Shown in pieces: positions 10,633 to 17,949 of a DNA stretch of 64,000 bases. This DNA comes from an uncultured Ruminococcus sp. (lineage in GTDB: Bacteria; Bacillota; Clostridia; Oscillospirales; Acutalibacteraceae): positions 20,649 through 84,648 of the forward strand of contig CACXBF010000004.1 in the NCBI GenBank assembly GCA_902765855.1, written 5' to 3'. Position 1 is the stretch's first letter. The number at the start of each line of letters is the position of its first letter. The translations under genes and the position numbers were made by a program. The notes under the pieces were generated by a model that searched no databases, was not told the DNA's origin, and was given only the letters and a program-made list of their open reading frames with translations.

Positions 10633-10661
10633 ATTATAACATATGTTCGAGAAAGTGTCAA
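10633..10661 (-). promoter_or_regulatory. Consensus promoter of the radical SAM-lexA operon
   Basis: On the minus strand: TTGACA (10656-10661), a 17-base spacer, TATAAT (10633-10638). Both hexamers match the sigma-A consensus perfectly. Transcription would start near 10626, about 58 bases before the ATG at 10568. Confidence 0.9.
10636..10649 (-). promoter_or_regulatory. LexA operator (SOS box)
   Basis: CGAACATATGTTAT on the minus strand: core GAACATATGTT fits the Gram-positive CGAAC-N4-GTTCG box, with the last two positions off. It fills the spacer and touches the -10 hexamer, the standard place for LexA to block polymerase. Confidence 0.85.
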
Positions 10662-10689
10662 ACAAAAGTTTGATTTTCGCCAAAATCCT

Positions 10690-11203
10690 ATGTGATAAAT
10701 TGATAAATTTCCCTAAAACAATTAAGAGGTTCACTCTTTTTAATAATATTGCTAACAAAAGAAAAACGGCGGATTTTATCCGCCGTTCAAAGAGCAAAGA
10801 ATGTTAAGGGCGTTGCCCTTAAAACCCACGAGGGACTCCGTCCCTCGACCCTGCAAGCTTTTGAAAAAGCTTGAGCAAAACTTTTAGCTGTTTTTAGGAA
10901 ATTGGTTAGTTAATCGGCAGTTCATTGGGAATTTCCTCGACCGCGTCAACTATTTTATCTAATCAACTACGAGCGAGACTTGTCGAGCGATTCCGTGTCT
11001 TGTCCTGTGCGGTCACGCACCGCGTCTTGACAGCGGCGGCACGCCGCTTTGAGCAAAACTTTTAAGTGTCTTTAGGAAATTGGTTAGTTAATCGGCAGTT
11101 CATTGGGAATTTCCTCGACCGCGTCAACTATCTTATCTAATCAACTACGAGCGAGACTTGTCGAGCGATTCCGCGTCTTGTCCTGTGCGGTCACGCACCG
11201 CTT
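10690..11203. repeat. Modular intergenic repeat, locus B (partly tandem)
   Basis: Order: an AACGGCGGAT/ATCCGCCGTT hairpin, AAGGGCGTTGCCCTT, GAGGGACTCCGTCCCTC, the AAGCTTTT/AAAAGCTT hairpin, the arm ending GTTTTTAGG, then GGTTAGTTAATCGGCAGTTC and the ACTACGAGCGAGACTTGTCG segment. The last part, from the arm to the GTGCGGTCACGCAC hairpin, is present twice (about 10885-11035 and 11055-11203), nearly identical. It abuts the znuB stop codon and fills the whole gap up to the lexA operon promoter. Confidence 0.85.
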
Positions 11204-12046
11204 TTAGGCTTTCTTTTTTCTGCCTATAAAGAAAGTTATGAAGTAGATTATCGCTGCAAATAATACGATTGTTCCGCCTGCTGAAGTTCCAAAATAATAT
11301 GATGAAATCAATCCCGAAACGCCCGAAACCATAGAGAATATAACAGATGTGATGTGATATGAACGCATTGAAGAAGATACATTTCTGCCTGCTGCGGCTG
11401 GAAGTACCAACAGAGAATTGATAATCATAATTCCAACCCATTTAATAGAAATGGTGACCAACAAAGCAATCATTATAACAAATAAATTATTATAAAGACG
11501 AACTCTTACTCTTTTACTTGACGCTAAGTCTGCATTTACGCTTGCAAGTAAAAGCTTATTGAAGATAATAGCCCACATAACAACCGCTGCAACAAGAACT
11601 ATTGCAAGAAGTAAAAGCTCACTCTGTGAAATTGCAAGAATATCACCAATCAGATAATTTGAATATTTCGTGAAGCCTCCGTTTGCCGAAAGAAGAACAA
11701 CTCCCAGTGCAACTCCGACAGCCGAGAAAACACCGATTATAGTATCGCTTGAGGCTGTTTCAGATTGAATTATTCCTGTTATACATAAGGCAAAGAGTAG
11801 GGCAAAACCTATCATAGATAGCATATAATTGTCTACGCCAAGCAATACGCCGATACCTATACCGGTCAATGCCGAATGTCCGAGTGCATCAGAGAAGAAC
11901 GAAAGTTTGTTGTTGACTATCATAGTTCCTGTTAAGCCAAGAAGTGGAGTAAGCATTAAAACTGCTAAAAGGGCATTTTTCATAAAATTATATTCTGCCC
12001 AATCGAAAGGTAAAAGAAAATCCATTACCGCATAAATTCCGTCCAT
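11204..12046 (-). CDS. znuB: Zinc/manganese ABC transporter permease
   Basis: A 280-residue ABC-3 family permease with about eight hydrophobic segments. NNKLSFFSDALGHSALTGIG is the characteristic family stretch that contacts the ATPase. It forms the membrane channel for the metal delivered by the lipoprotein encoded upstream. Its ATG overlaps the stop of the ATPase gene by one base, which indicates translational coupling. The 3' end runs straight into repeat locus B. The metal is inferred from the His-rich binding protein; manganese is an alternative. Confidence 0.9.
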   Translation of the reverse strand: MDGIYAVMDFLLPFDWAEYNFMKNALLAVLMLTPLLGLTGTMIVNNKLSFFSDALGHSALTGIGIGVLLGVDNYMLSMIGFALLFALCITGIIQSETASSDTIIGVFSAVGVALGVVLLSANGGFTKYSNYLIGDILAISQSELLLLAIVLVAAVVMWAIIFNKLLLASVNADLASSKRVRVRLYNNLFVIMIALLVTISIKWVGIMIINSLLVLPAAAGRNVSSSMRSYHITSVIFSMVSGVSGLISSYYFGTSAGGTIVLFAAIIYFITFFIGRKKKA

Positions 12047-12792
12047 TAAAGCACACCCTCCTCTCCAAGTCCGAATACTTCTCGAACTTCTTTGTGTTTA
12101 AGAATATTTTTCGCAGTGTCAGTAAGTACAATAGTTCCGTCAACAAGAGCTGCACGAGTGCAGTATTTTGTGACATGACCTAAATCGTGAGAAACGAGCA
12201 AAACAGGCATATGATACTCACTTCTAAGAGAAGTTACTAAATCGTAGAAAGAGCTTATTCCTCGTCTGTCAAGTGCTGAAACAGGTTCATCAAGTATAAG
12301 CATATCAGGCATAGGGTCGAGTGCGAATGCGAGTAATACACGCTGTAATTCACCACCAGAAATTCTGCCAAGTGGCTTATCAATAAGCTTTTCTGCACCA
12401 ACATGGGCAAGCATTTCTTTTGCGTGAGCGAGCTTGTCTTTTTTATGTCTGAACCATACCGGCATCATTCCGGAATTTGCACAGAATAAATCTGCAACAG
12501 TAAGCGGAGTTCCTCTGTCAAAGCTCAACGATTGAGGAACATAACCAATCTTAGGCTGAGAAATCTTCTTTCCCATACTGTTGAAATATGTTACTGTTCC
12601 GGTGTGCGGAATACGGTCCATAATTGCTTTAAGCAGAGTTGTTTTTCCTGCACCATTTCGGCCGATAATTGCTGTAATTTCGCCGTGCTTAACCTCAAGA
12701 TTAACATCATCAAGAATTTTTTGATTACCTCGTGTTACCGAGAGATGTTCAATCTTAACACTGCAATGGCATTTTTTGTGTAAATCAGTCAT
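12046..12792 (-). CDS. znuC: Zinc/manganese ABC transporter ATP-binding protein
   Basis: A 248-residue ABC ATPase that powers the metal importer. Walker A is GRNGAGKTTL (about residue 40), the Q-loop is GYVPQSLSF, the signature is ISGGELQRVLLA and Walker B is DMLILDEPVSAL, followed by the switch His in VSHDLGH. An unusual His/Cys-containing N-terminus (HKKCHCSVKIEH) precedes the first strand. It sits 19 bases after the binding-protein gene. Confidence 0.92.
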   Translation of the reverse strand: MTDLHKKCHCSVKIEHLSVTRGNQKILDDVNLEVKHGEITAIIGRNGAGKTTLLKAIMDRIPHTGTVTYFNSMGKKISQPKIGYVPQSLSFDRGTPLTVADLFCANSGMMPVWFRHKKDKLAHAKEMLAHVGAEKLIDKPLGRISGGELQRVLLAFALDPMPDMLILDEPVSALDRRGISSFYDLVTSLRSEYHMPVLLVSHDLGHVTKYCTRAALVDGTIVLTDTAKNILKHKEVREVFGLGEEGVL

Positions 12793-12811
12793 TTCAAAAT
12801 CCTTTCTATGC

Positions 12812-13756
12812 TTAGGCTAATGCTTTTTGCAAAACCTTCAAATTTTCTTGCATCATAGTTATATAGGCATCTTTATTCATATCACCACTTACTCCGGGGT
12901 CGAGGGTGTAGACCTTTGCATCAGTTTCGGCGGCTATTATATCTGCGGAAGTGTTAGGATACTGCGGTTCAACGAATAGAGCCTTAACACCAGTTTCGTT
13001 GGTTAAGTCGATTATAGACGCTAAATCCTTTGCATTAGGCTCACTTCCGGGTTCACGCTCTATAACGCTTACAATGTTTAAGTTAAATTCTTCAGCAAAG
13101 TAGTCAAATGCCTCGTGGAATGTAATAATATTTCTATCAGAAATATTTGCAAGACCGCTTTCCATTTCATTTTGTAGCTTAGTCAATTTAGCAATGTATT
13201 CCTTGCTATTTTTTCGGTATTCCTTTTCGTGATCTGGGTCAATTTTTATGATTCCCTCAGTTATATTCTCAACTTGCTTTATACAGTTAGCAACAGAAAC
13301 CCAAAGATGAGCATTATATTCGCCGTGGTCATGATTATGTTCATCTTCGTGTTCATGGTCGTGTTCGTCCTCATCTTCATCGTGATGATGCCCGTCTGCA
13401 AGAAGGCTTATACCTGTGCTGGAATCTATTATATGCAAACCATCAACTCTGTTTGCAATATCCTCAATAAAGCCCTCCATACCAGCACCATTGATTATAA
13501 AGCCATCAGATTTTTCAATATCTCGCATATTGTCAGTTGAAAGCTTAAAATCGTGCAGACAACCGACCTGAACTTCAGCCATACAATCAACTTCAACACC
13601 TTCAACACCATCAACGATATTAAGAGCCATTATATAGATAGGGTAGAAGGAGGCTAAAAATTTAACCTTGTCTTTTTGATAGTCAGTTCTTATACAGCCT
13701 GATAATAAACTGACTGCGATAGTCGTTGTTAAAAGCAACGCCAATATTTTTTTCAT
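12812..13756 (-). CDS. znuA: Zinc-binding lipoprotein of the metal ABC transporter
   Basis: Solute-binding protein of cluster A-I, 314 residues. It has a signal peptide with lipobox LLSGC (Cys21), so it is membrane-anchored. A His/Asp/Glu-rich loop at about residues 122-148 (HHHDEDEDEHDHEHEDEHNH) is the hallmark of zinc-specific members. Metal ligands are expected from the His of EYNAHLWVS, His in ITFHEAFDYF and the late acidic region. First gene of the znuA-znuC-znuB operon. Two direct ATATGTT repeats lie upstream (about 13780-13803), but I cannot assign them to a regulator. Confidence 0.93.
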   Translation of the reverse strand: MKKILALLLTTTIAVSLLSGCIRTDYQKDKVKFLASFYPIYIMALNIVDGVEGVEVDCMAEVQVGCLHDFKLSTDNMRDIEKSDGFIINGAGMEGFIEDIANRVDGLHIIDSSTGISLLADGHHHDEDEDEHDHEHEDEHNHDHGEYNAHLWVSVANCIKQVENITEGIIKIDPDHEKEYRKNSKEYIAKLTKLQNEMESGLANISDRNIITFHEAFDYFAEEFNLNIVSVIEREPGSEPNAKDLASIIDLTNETGVKALFVEPQYPNTSADIIAAETDAKVYTLDPGVSGDMNKDAYITMMQENLKVLQKALA

Positions 13757-13804
13757 AGTAAAATATCACCAACCTGTCCTTAACATATGAGTGAGTGAAC
13801 ATAT

Positions 13805-13832
13805 AAAAGGGTGAACAATCGTTCACCCTTTT
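13805..13832 (-). terminator. Terminator between DUF3006 gene and znuA
   Basis: AAAAGGGTGAAC, loop of four, GTTCACCCTTTT; works in both directions. It resembles the GGGCGAAC cassette of the modular repeats. Confidence 0.8.
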
Positions 13833-13841
13833 GCTTATGTC

Positions 13842-14015
13842 TTATTTATTTTTTGTATCGCTTATACTGATTATGCCATCATCAGAAATAACTATCATAT
13901 CTCCGCATTTAGCTTCTTTAGGCATTTCATTTTTTTCTATAGCAAACATTTTCTTTTCTTTGTCCTCACAGATGAAGAAATTTCCTTCTGTGCGGTCAAT
14001 TTTAAGCTTTCTCAT
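13842..14015 (-). CDS. Small DUF3006-like protein
   Basis: A 57-residue ORF read from the sequence: it starts MRKLKIDRTEGNFFICEDKE and contains EMPKEAKCGDMIVIS. This is the pattern of DUF3006 proteins (short beta-rich proteins of unknown function). AAGGAG lies six bases before the ATG. It follows the CNNM/CorC gene by 18 bases on the same strand and ends just before a terminator, so it is probably the last gene of that operon. Confidence 0.85.
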   Translation of the reverse strand: MRKLKIDRTEGNFFICEDKEKKMFAIEKNEMPKEAKCGDMIVISDDGIISISDTKNK

Positions 14016-14033
14016 TGTGTTCTCCTTGCTTAA

Positions 14034-15311
14034 TTATTCTTCGTCTTCCTCAGCTTCAGACGGTGTATATACAATAATCATACTTAGAATTCTTTGGTCA
14101 AGCACTTCACGAATAGTGATTTCCAGTTCTTTGTATGTAAAGCGTTCGCCTGGCTCAGGAATATTAGCGAGCTGTTCCAATGCCCAGCCACCGACAGAAT
14201 TGCTTTCGGTTTCGATATACTTTGCAGGTTTATCAAAAAGCTCGAGCATATCTGCAATAGACATATCACCGCTTACTTCATACTTATTATCAGAGATTTT
14301 AAGGGACATTTTTTCTTCCTCTTCGTCTTCGTCCCAAATCTCACCGACAATCTGCTCAAGCAAGTCTTCCATAGTTACTATACCCAAGATTCCGCCATAA
14401 TCATCAGTAACAACAGCGAGATGAATCTTGTTGTACTTGAAATCTGCAAGTAAAGCAGAGAGCTTTTTAGTCTTATAGATAAAATGTGCAGGTTGAAGCA
14501 TAGCTTCAATATTTGGCTTTTCATTATTATTTATAAGAGCCTCAAGATAATCTCTTGTGTGAAGTACACCGATTATTTTATCAATATTATCTCTGTAAAC
14601 CGGAATACGAGAGTATCTTTCTTTAAGAACAAGCTCAGTAATTTCTTCTACAGGGTCGTCAATATCTATTGCAACCATGTCTACACGAGGAGTAAGAATT
14701 TCCTCAGCTGTTTTCTCGTCAAATTCGAGAGCAGACTGTACAAGTTCGCTTTCTTGCTGTTCAAGAACGCCTTCTTCCTCGATACTTTCTATTATGTATT
14801 TAAGCTCATCTTCTGTAACTGAAGGTTCAGAATCATTGTTGTTTCGTGCAATTTTTTTATAGAGCTTATTTATTCCCATAAGAATAATAGAAATAGGGGT
14901 TAGCAAAACCATGAGAAATTTAAGAATAGGTGCAAAGGTCATACAAATTTTTTCTGCATTGCCTATTGCGATATTCTTAGGTAGAACCTCGCCGAAAATA
15001 AGAACAACTACTGTAATAACAACTGTGCTGATTACAGTACCCTGAGCTTCACCAAGAAGGTTTACAAAGAAAACTGTTGCTAAAGAAGAGTTTGCAATGT
15101 TTACAATGTTATTTCCGACAAGAATGGTCGTAAGAGCCTTGCTATATCGTTCTGCAACATATAGTGCAGTTTTAGCTTTTTTGTTGCCGTTATCGGCAAG
15201 GTTTTTAAGGCGAATCTTACTTACTGACGAGAATGCCGTTTCCGTTGATGAAAAGAATGCAGAAAGCAAAAGTAACACAACGCAAATGGCAATCGTAGAC
15301 CAAGGATCCAA
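14034..15311 (-). CDS. CNNM/CorC (HlyC) family membrane protein
   Basis: A 425-residue membrane protein with an N-terminal DUF21/CNNM domain of about four helices (LSAFFSSTETAFSSVSKIRL, then VVVLIFGEVLPKNIAI), a pair of CBS domains (about residues 205-325; EILTPRVDMVAIDID and LAVVTDDYGGILGIVTMEDL) and a C-terminal CorC/HlyC domain. Family members are linked to magnesium or other cation efflux; no haemolysin role is implied. The start is TTG with GGAG upstream; an ATG nearby is out of frame. The tail is strongly acidic (EAEEDEE). Confidence 0.92.
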   Translation of the reverse strand: MDPWSTIAICVVLLLLSAFFSSTETAFSSVSKIRLKNLADNGNKKAKTALYVAERYSKALTTILVGNNIVNIANSSLATVFFVNLLGEAQGTVISTVVITVVVLIFGEVLPKNIAIGNAEKICMTFAPILKFLMVLLTPISIILMGINKLYKKIARNNNDSEPSVTEDELKYIIESIEEEGVLEQQESELVQSALEFDEKTAEEILTPRVDMVAIDIDDPVEEITELVLKERYSRIPVYRDNIDKIIGVLHTRDYLEALINNNEKPNIEAMLQPAHFIYKTKKLSALLADFKYNKIHLAVVTDDYGGILGIVTMEDLLEQIVGEIWDEDEEEEKMSLKISDNKYEVSGDMSIADMLELFDKPAKYIETESNSVGGWALEQLANIPEPGERFTYKELEITIREVLDQRILSMIIVYTPSEAEEDEE

Positions 15312-15454
15312 AAATCATCACTCCAAATAAAATGTTTATGCACAATTTGAAATATTTCATTGTGCAATTAAGAATTACTTCTTCCTATTATATAAATTAT
15401 TAAAGTAATTATATTTCTTAATTAGAATAAAGAGAAAAATAAATTGTAAAATTT

Positions 15455-15745
15455 AGCGGCGAGCCGCCGCCCCCAAGACGCGGAATCGCTCGACAAGTCT
15501 CGCTCGTGGTGAATACAAGAAGTTTTTCCACGCGGAGGATTAAATTACCGCTTGACTGATGCACTTCTTTTAGACACTTAAAAGTTTTGCTCAAGCTTTT
15601 TCAAAAGCTTGCAGGGTTGAGGGACGGAATCTCTCATAGGTTTCAACGCCCTTAACTTTTCTTTGCCCTCTAAGTGGAGGACTTAGTCCGCCACTTGATT
15701 TCTTTTGTTAGTAAAGTCGAATAGCGAACCATTTTAAGTGAAGTG
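15455..15745. repeat. Modular intergenic repeat, locus C
   Basis: Order: GCGGCGAGCCGCCGC, CCCAAGACGCGGAATCGCTC with the inverted GACAAGTCTCGCTCG segment, an arm with GACACTTAAAAGTTTTGCTC, CAAGCTTTTTCAAAAGCTTG, a decayed GAGGGACGGAATCTCTC cassette and GGCGGACT-like elements. The stretch 15312-15454 upstream of it holds only AT-rich DNA where the CNNM gene promoter must lie; I could not fix its hexamers. 15745-15813 shows nothing. Confidence 0.8.
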
Positions 15746-15813
15746 CTTCCACTACCTGTAGAATCGCTCTTTAAGTTTCATTCAAACTTTTTAAAAGCTA
15801 TCATCAGTCTAAA

Positions 15814-16470
15814 TTATCCCAGAACAGAATAATATATAGTTATTTTCGTTACGATATTATCCTTAAAATCAAGCGAAATCATTTTACTTGTATCCTCATT
15901 TGAGGTATAAGTATATATTCCGGAATTGCTGTCAGTTATACTTCTTGTTTCAGGTATGCCAAATGCTTTATCAGCATCGTCCATACTATCTCCAACAGTA
16001 ATTCCAAGAACAGAAAGTAAAGAATTACTTGCCATAGCGTCAGCGTTTTCCTGAGAAATTATATCCAGTTTAACTTTCTTGAGTTTTGTGTCATCACTTT
16101 GTTCGTCATTGCTTACATTATATATATCATAAGAAATTGATTTAGCCTTGTTGCTAAGTAGATTGCCGATAAGTCTGCCGGAGGTATCTTTATCACCGCT
16201 AAAAAGCTTAGTGCCAAGAGTAAAATCCTTTCCAAAATCAGAAATACAAGGGGGAGACGGTAGCATTGTTCCATTTATTTGTATGCTGTCAAAGGCTTTT
16301 TTAATATCAAATTTTTTATCAGTTTTAATGCTGCGAGCATCTGAAACAATATTTTGATTTTCAGATACGGTACTGTTTTGATTGTCGGTTTGTCCTTGAG
16401 AACAAGCCGCAGCAGAGAGTAAGAGCATAGCAGAAAATATAAGAACGGTTAGTTTAAAAGCTTTTTTCAA
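15814..16470 (-). CDS. Putative lipoprotein of unknown function
   Basis: A 218-residue protein with a lipoprotein signal: MKKAFKL, a hydrophobic stretch and lipobox SAAAC. The mature start is polar and low-complexity (Asn/Ser/Gln-rich linker), followed by a domain with GITVGDSMDDADKAFGIPE, a segment seen in SmpA/BamE-like folds, and an aromatic end (ITIYYSVLG). TTG 16470 is preferred because AAAGGTGAT sits just upstream; a GTG at 16479 overlaps that site. No function assigned. It follows the phosphatase gene by 16 bases. Confidence 0.78.
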   Translation of the reverse strand: MKKAFKLTVLIFSAMLLLSAAACSQGQTDNQNSTVSENQNIVSDARSIKTDKKFDIKKAFDSIQINGTMLPSPPCISDFGKDFTLGTKLFSGDKDTSGRLIGNLLSNKAKSISYDIYNVSNDEQSDDTKLKKVKLDIISQENADAMASNSLLSVLGITVGDSMDDADKAFGIPETRSITDSNSGIYTYTSNEDTSKMISLDFKDNIVTKITIYYSVLG

Positions 16471-16486
16471 GATAATCACCTTTCAT

Positions 16487-17116
16487 TCAATCATTTATTT
16501 CAGGAGGATATGGAACTGTATTATAAACTTCAATAACCTTATCACGCATCCAAAGACCAGGAGTTATTCTTGTTGCATAGCCATAACCGCAATCCATACG
16601 CCAATCGTAGCTATGAGCCTGAGGAAGTCCGTATACGGCAAGAAGCGTCATAATTACTCCGCCATGAGTGACGATAGTTGCGGAAGAAATGCCCGAAGTC
16701 ATCATAGAGTTTACAAGACGCTCAAAACCAAGACATACTCTGCGAGTAAAGTCCGCACCACTTTCTCCGTTTGGTGGAGGAGTTTTTTCTGAATTTGAAA
16801 GCCATTCTGCAAATTTAGGTTCACCAGCAAGCTGTGCGGCAGTTTTGCCTTCCCAGTCTCCAAAATTACATTCTGAAAATGCACCATTTAAAGTGACATT
16901 TTGCGATGGAAAAATAGCTTCACAGGTTTCAAGACAGCGAGAAAGAGGGCTTGATATAAGCATTTCTGTGCGTGGATAGCCTTGCTCATTGCTTATTTTT
17001 AAGAGCTGTTCTCTGCCTTTTGGTGAAAGGTGTACATCAGTTACGCCTATATAAGCACCTTGAACATTAGCTTCAGTTTGCCCATGACGGATAAAATTGA
17101 TTTGATAAGATTTCAT
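16487..17116 (-). CDS. Histidine phosphatase family protein
   Basis: A 209-residue member of the phosphoglycerate-mutase-like histidine phosphatases. The catalytic RHG motif is in INFIRHGQTEAN, the supporting Arg in SSPLSRCLETC, Glu in NFGDWEGKTAAQL and the second His in IVTHGGVIMTL. Related enzymes act on alpha-ribazole phosphate, phosphoglycerate or other small phosphates; the substrate cannot be told from sequence. AAGGAG lies upstream of the ATG. It is divergent from the XRE regulator at 17201. Confidence 0.9.
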   Translation of the reverse strand: MKSYQINFIRHGQTEANVQGAYIGVTDVHLSPKGREQLLKISNEQGYPRTEMLISSPLSRCLETCEAIFPSQNVTLNGAFSECNFGDWEGKTAAQLAGEPKFAEWLSNSEKTPPPNGESGADFTRRVCLGFERLVNSMMTSGISSATIVTHGGVIMTLLAVYGLPQAHSYDWRMDCGYGYATRITPGLWMRDKVIEVYNTVPYPPEIND

Positions 17117-17140
17117 ATAAAATTTCTCCTTAAAATTTCT

Positions 17141-17168
17141 TTACAAATAGTTATGAGAGTAGTATAAT
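17141..17168 (+). promoter_or_regulatory. Promoter of the XRE regulator
   Basis: TTACAA, a 16-base spacer, TATAAT, ending 32 bases before the TTG start. Confidence 0.6.
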
Positions 17169-17200
17169 CTACAATAAGTATTTTTGTGAGGTGAATCATA

Positions 17201-17887
17201 TTGAATACAGATTTTCCACGAATTATTACACTATTGAGAAAAGAAAAAGGTATGAGTCAAAAGCAAGTTGCCGCTGAGCTTGGAATATCTCAGGCTTTGC
17301 TTTCACATTACGAGAAAGGGATAAGGGAATGCGGTTTAGATTTTCTTGTTCGTGTAGCAAAATATTATGATGTTTCCTGTGATTATCTTGTCGGGATTAC
17401 ATCAGACCGAAAGGGAGCTGTGCTCAATATAGAAAGTACAGAAAATCATTCTAATGAAAAACCTCAGTGCGATAGTCATTGTGCAAACCTTGCTAATCTC
17501 AATAGAAAGCTTGTAATGAATTCGGTTTATGTTATTTTCAATATACTTGCACAAACAGGTAATAAAAACCTTACAAGTGAAGTTTCGTCATATCTTATGG
17601 TTTCTGTTTATAAGATGTTTAGATTGCTATATAATGCAAATCCACAAAATCCACAAGATTTTTTTGCTATAAATACTGAGCTTCAAAGAGGGCTTTCTTC
17701 AGCATTGATGCTTGTCAATGAAGCTAACGCAGAGGTTTCAGCAAAAACATTCATAAAAAATATATATAAGGATAGAGAAATAAGCCTTTCGCCAAGTGTG
17801 ATACAAGAGCGTTATCCGCAATATGCGGCGGCACTTTCAGACCTTATTAAGATTGCAGAAAATAATATGACAAATTACTATTTATAA
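17201..17887 (+). CDS. XRE-family transcriptional regulator
   Basis: A 228-residue cytoplasmic regulator. The N-terminal helix-turn-helix (residues 8-65; KGMSQKQVAAELGISQALLS, then ECGLDFLVRVAKYYDVSCDYLVG) binds DNA. The rest is helical and unassigned; it has two Cys/His positions (CDSHCANL) that could bind a metal or be incidental. The TTG start has GAGGTGA upstream. It has its own promoter and terminator. The target is unknown; the divergent phosphatase gene is a candidate. Confidence 0.88.
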   Translation: MNTDFPRIITLLRKEKGMSQKQVAAELGISQALLSHYEKGIRECGLDFLVRVAKYYDVSCDYLVGITSDRKGAVLNIESTENHSNEKPQCDSHCANLANLNRKLVMNSVYVIFNILAQTGNKNLTSEVSSYLMVSVYKMFRLLYNANPQNPQDFFAINTELQRGLSSALMLVNEANAEVSAKTFIKNIYKDREISLSPSVIQERYPQYAAALSDLIKIAENNMTNYYL

Positions 17888-17902
17888 TTTCATATAATAA
17901 AG

Positions 17903-17935
17903 AAGCGACTGTGTTAATACAGTCGCTTTTATTTG
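17903..17935. terminator. Bidirectional terminator
   Basis: AAGCGACTGT, loop GTTAAT, ACAGTCGCTT, then TTATTT; A-rich on the other side, so it serves both the XRE gene and the converging pseudokinase gene. Confidence 0.85.
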
Positions 17936-17949
17936 AATTGGTTTATTGC

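Noticed and set aside
11145-11441. Minus-strand ORF overlapping znuB and repeat locus B
   Set aside because: It is in a different frame of znuB for most of its length and ends in repeat DNA.
13780-13803. Direct ATATGTT repeats upstream of znuA as a Zur or AdcR operator
   Set aside because: They do not match a zinc-regulator palindrome I can name; AT-rich chance repeats are as likely.
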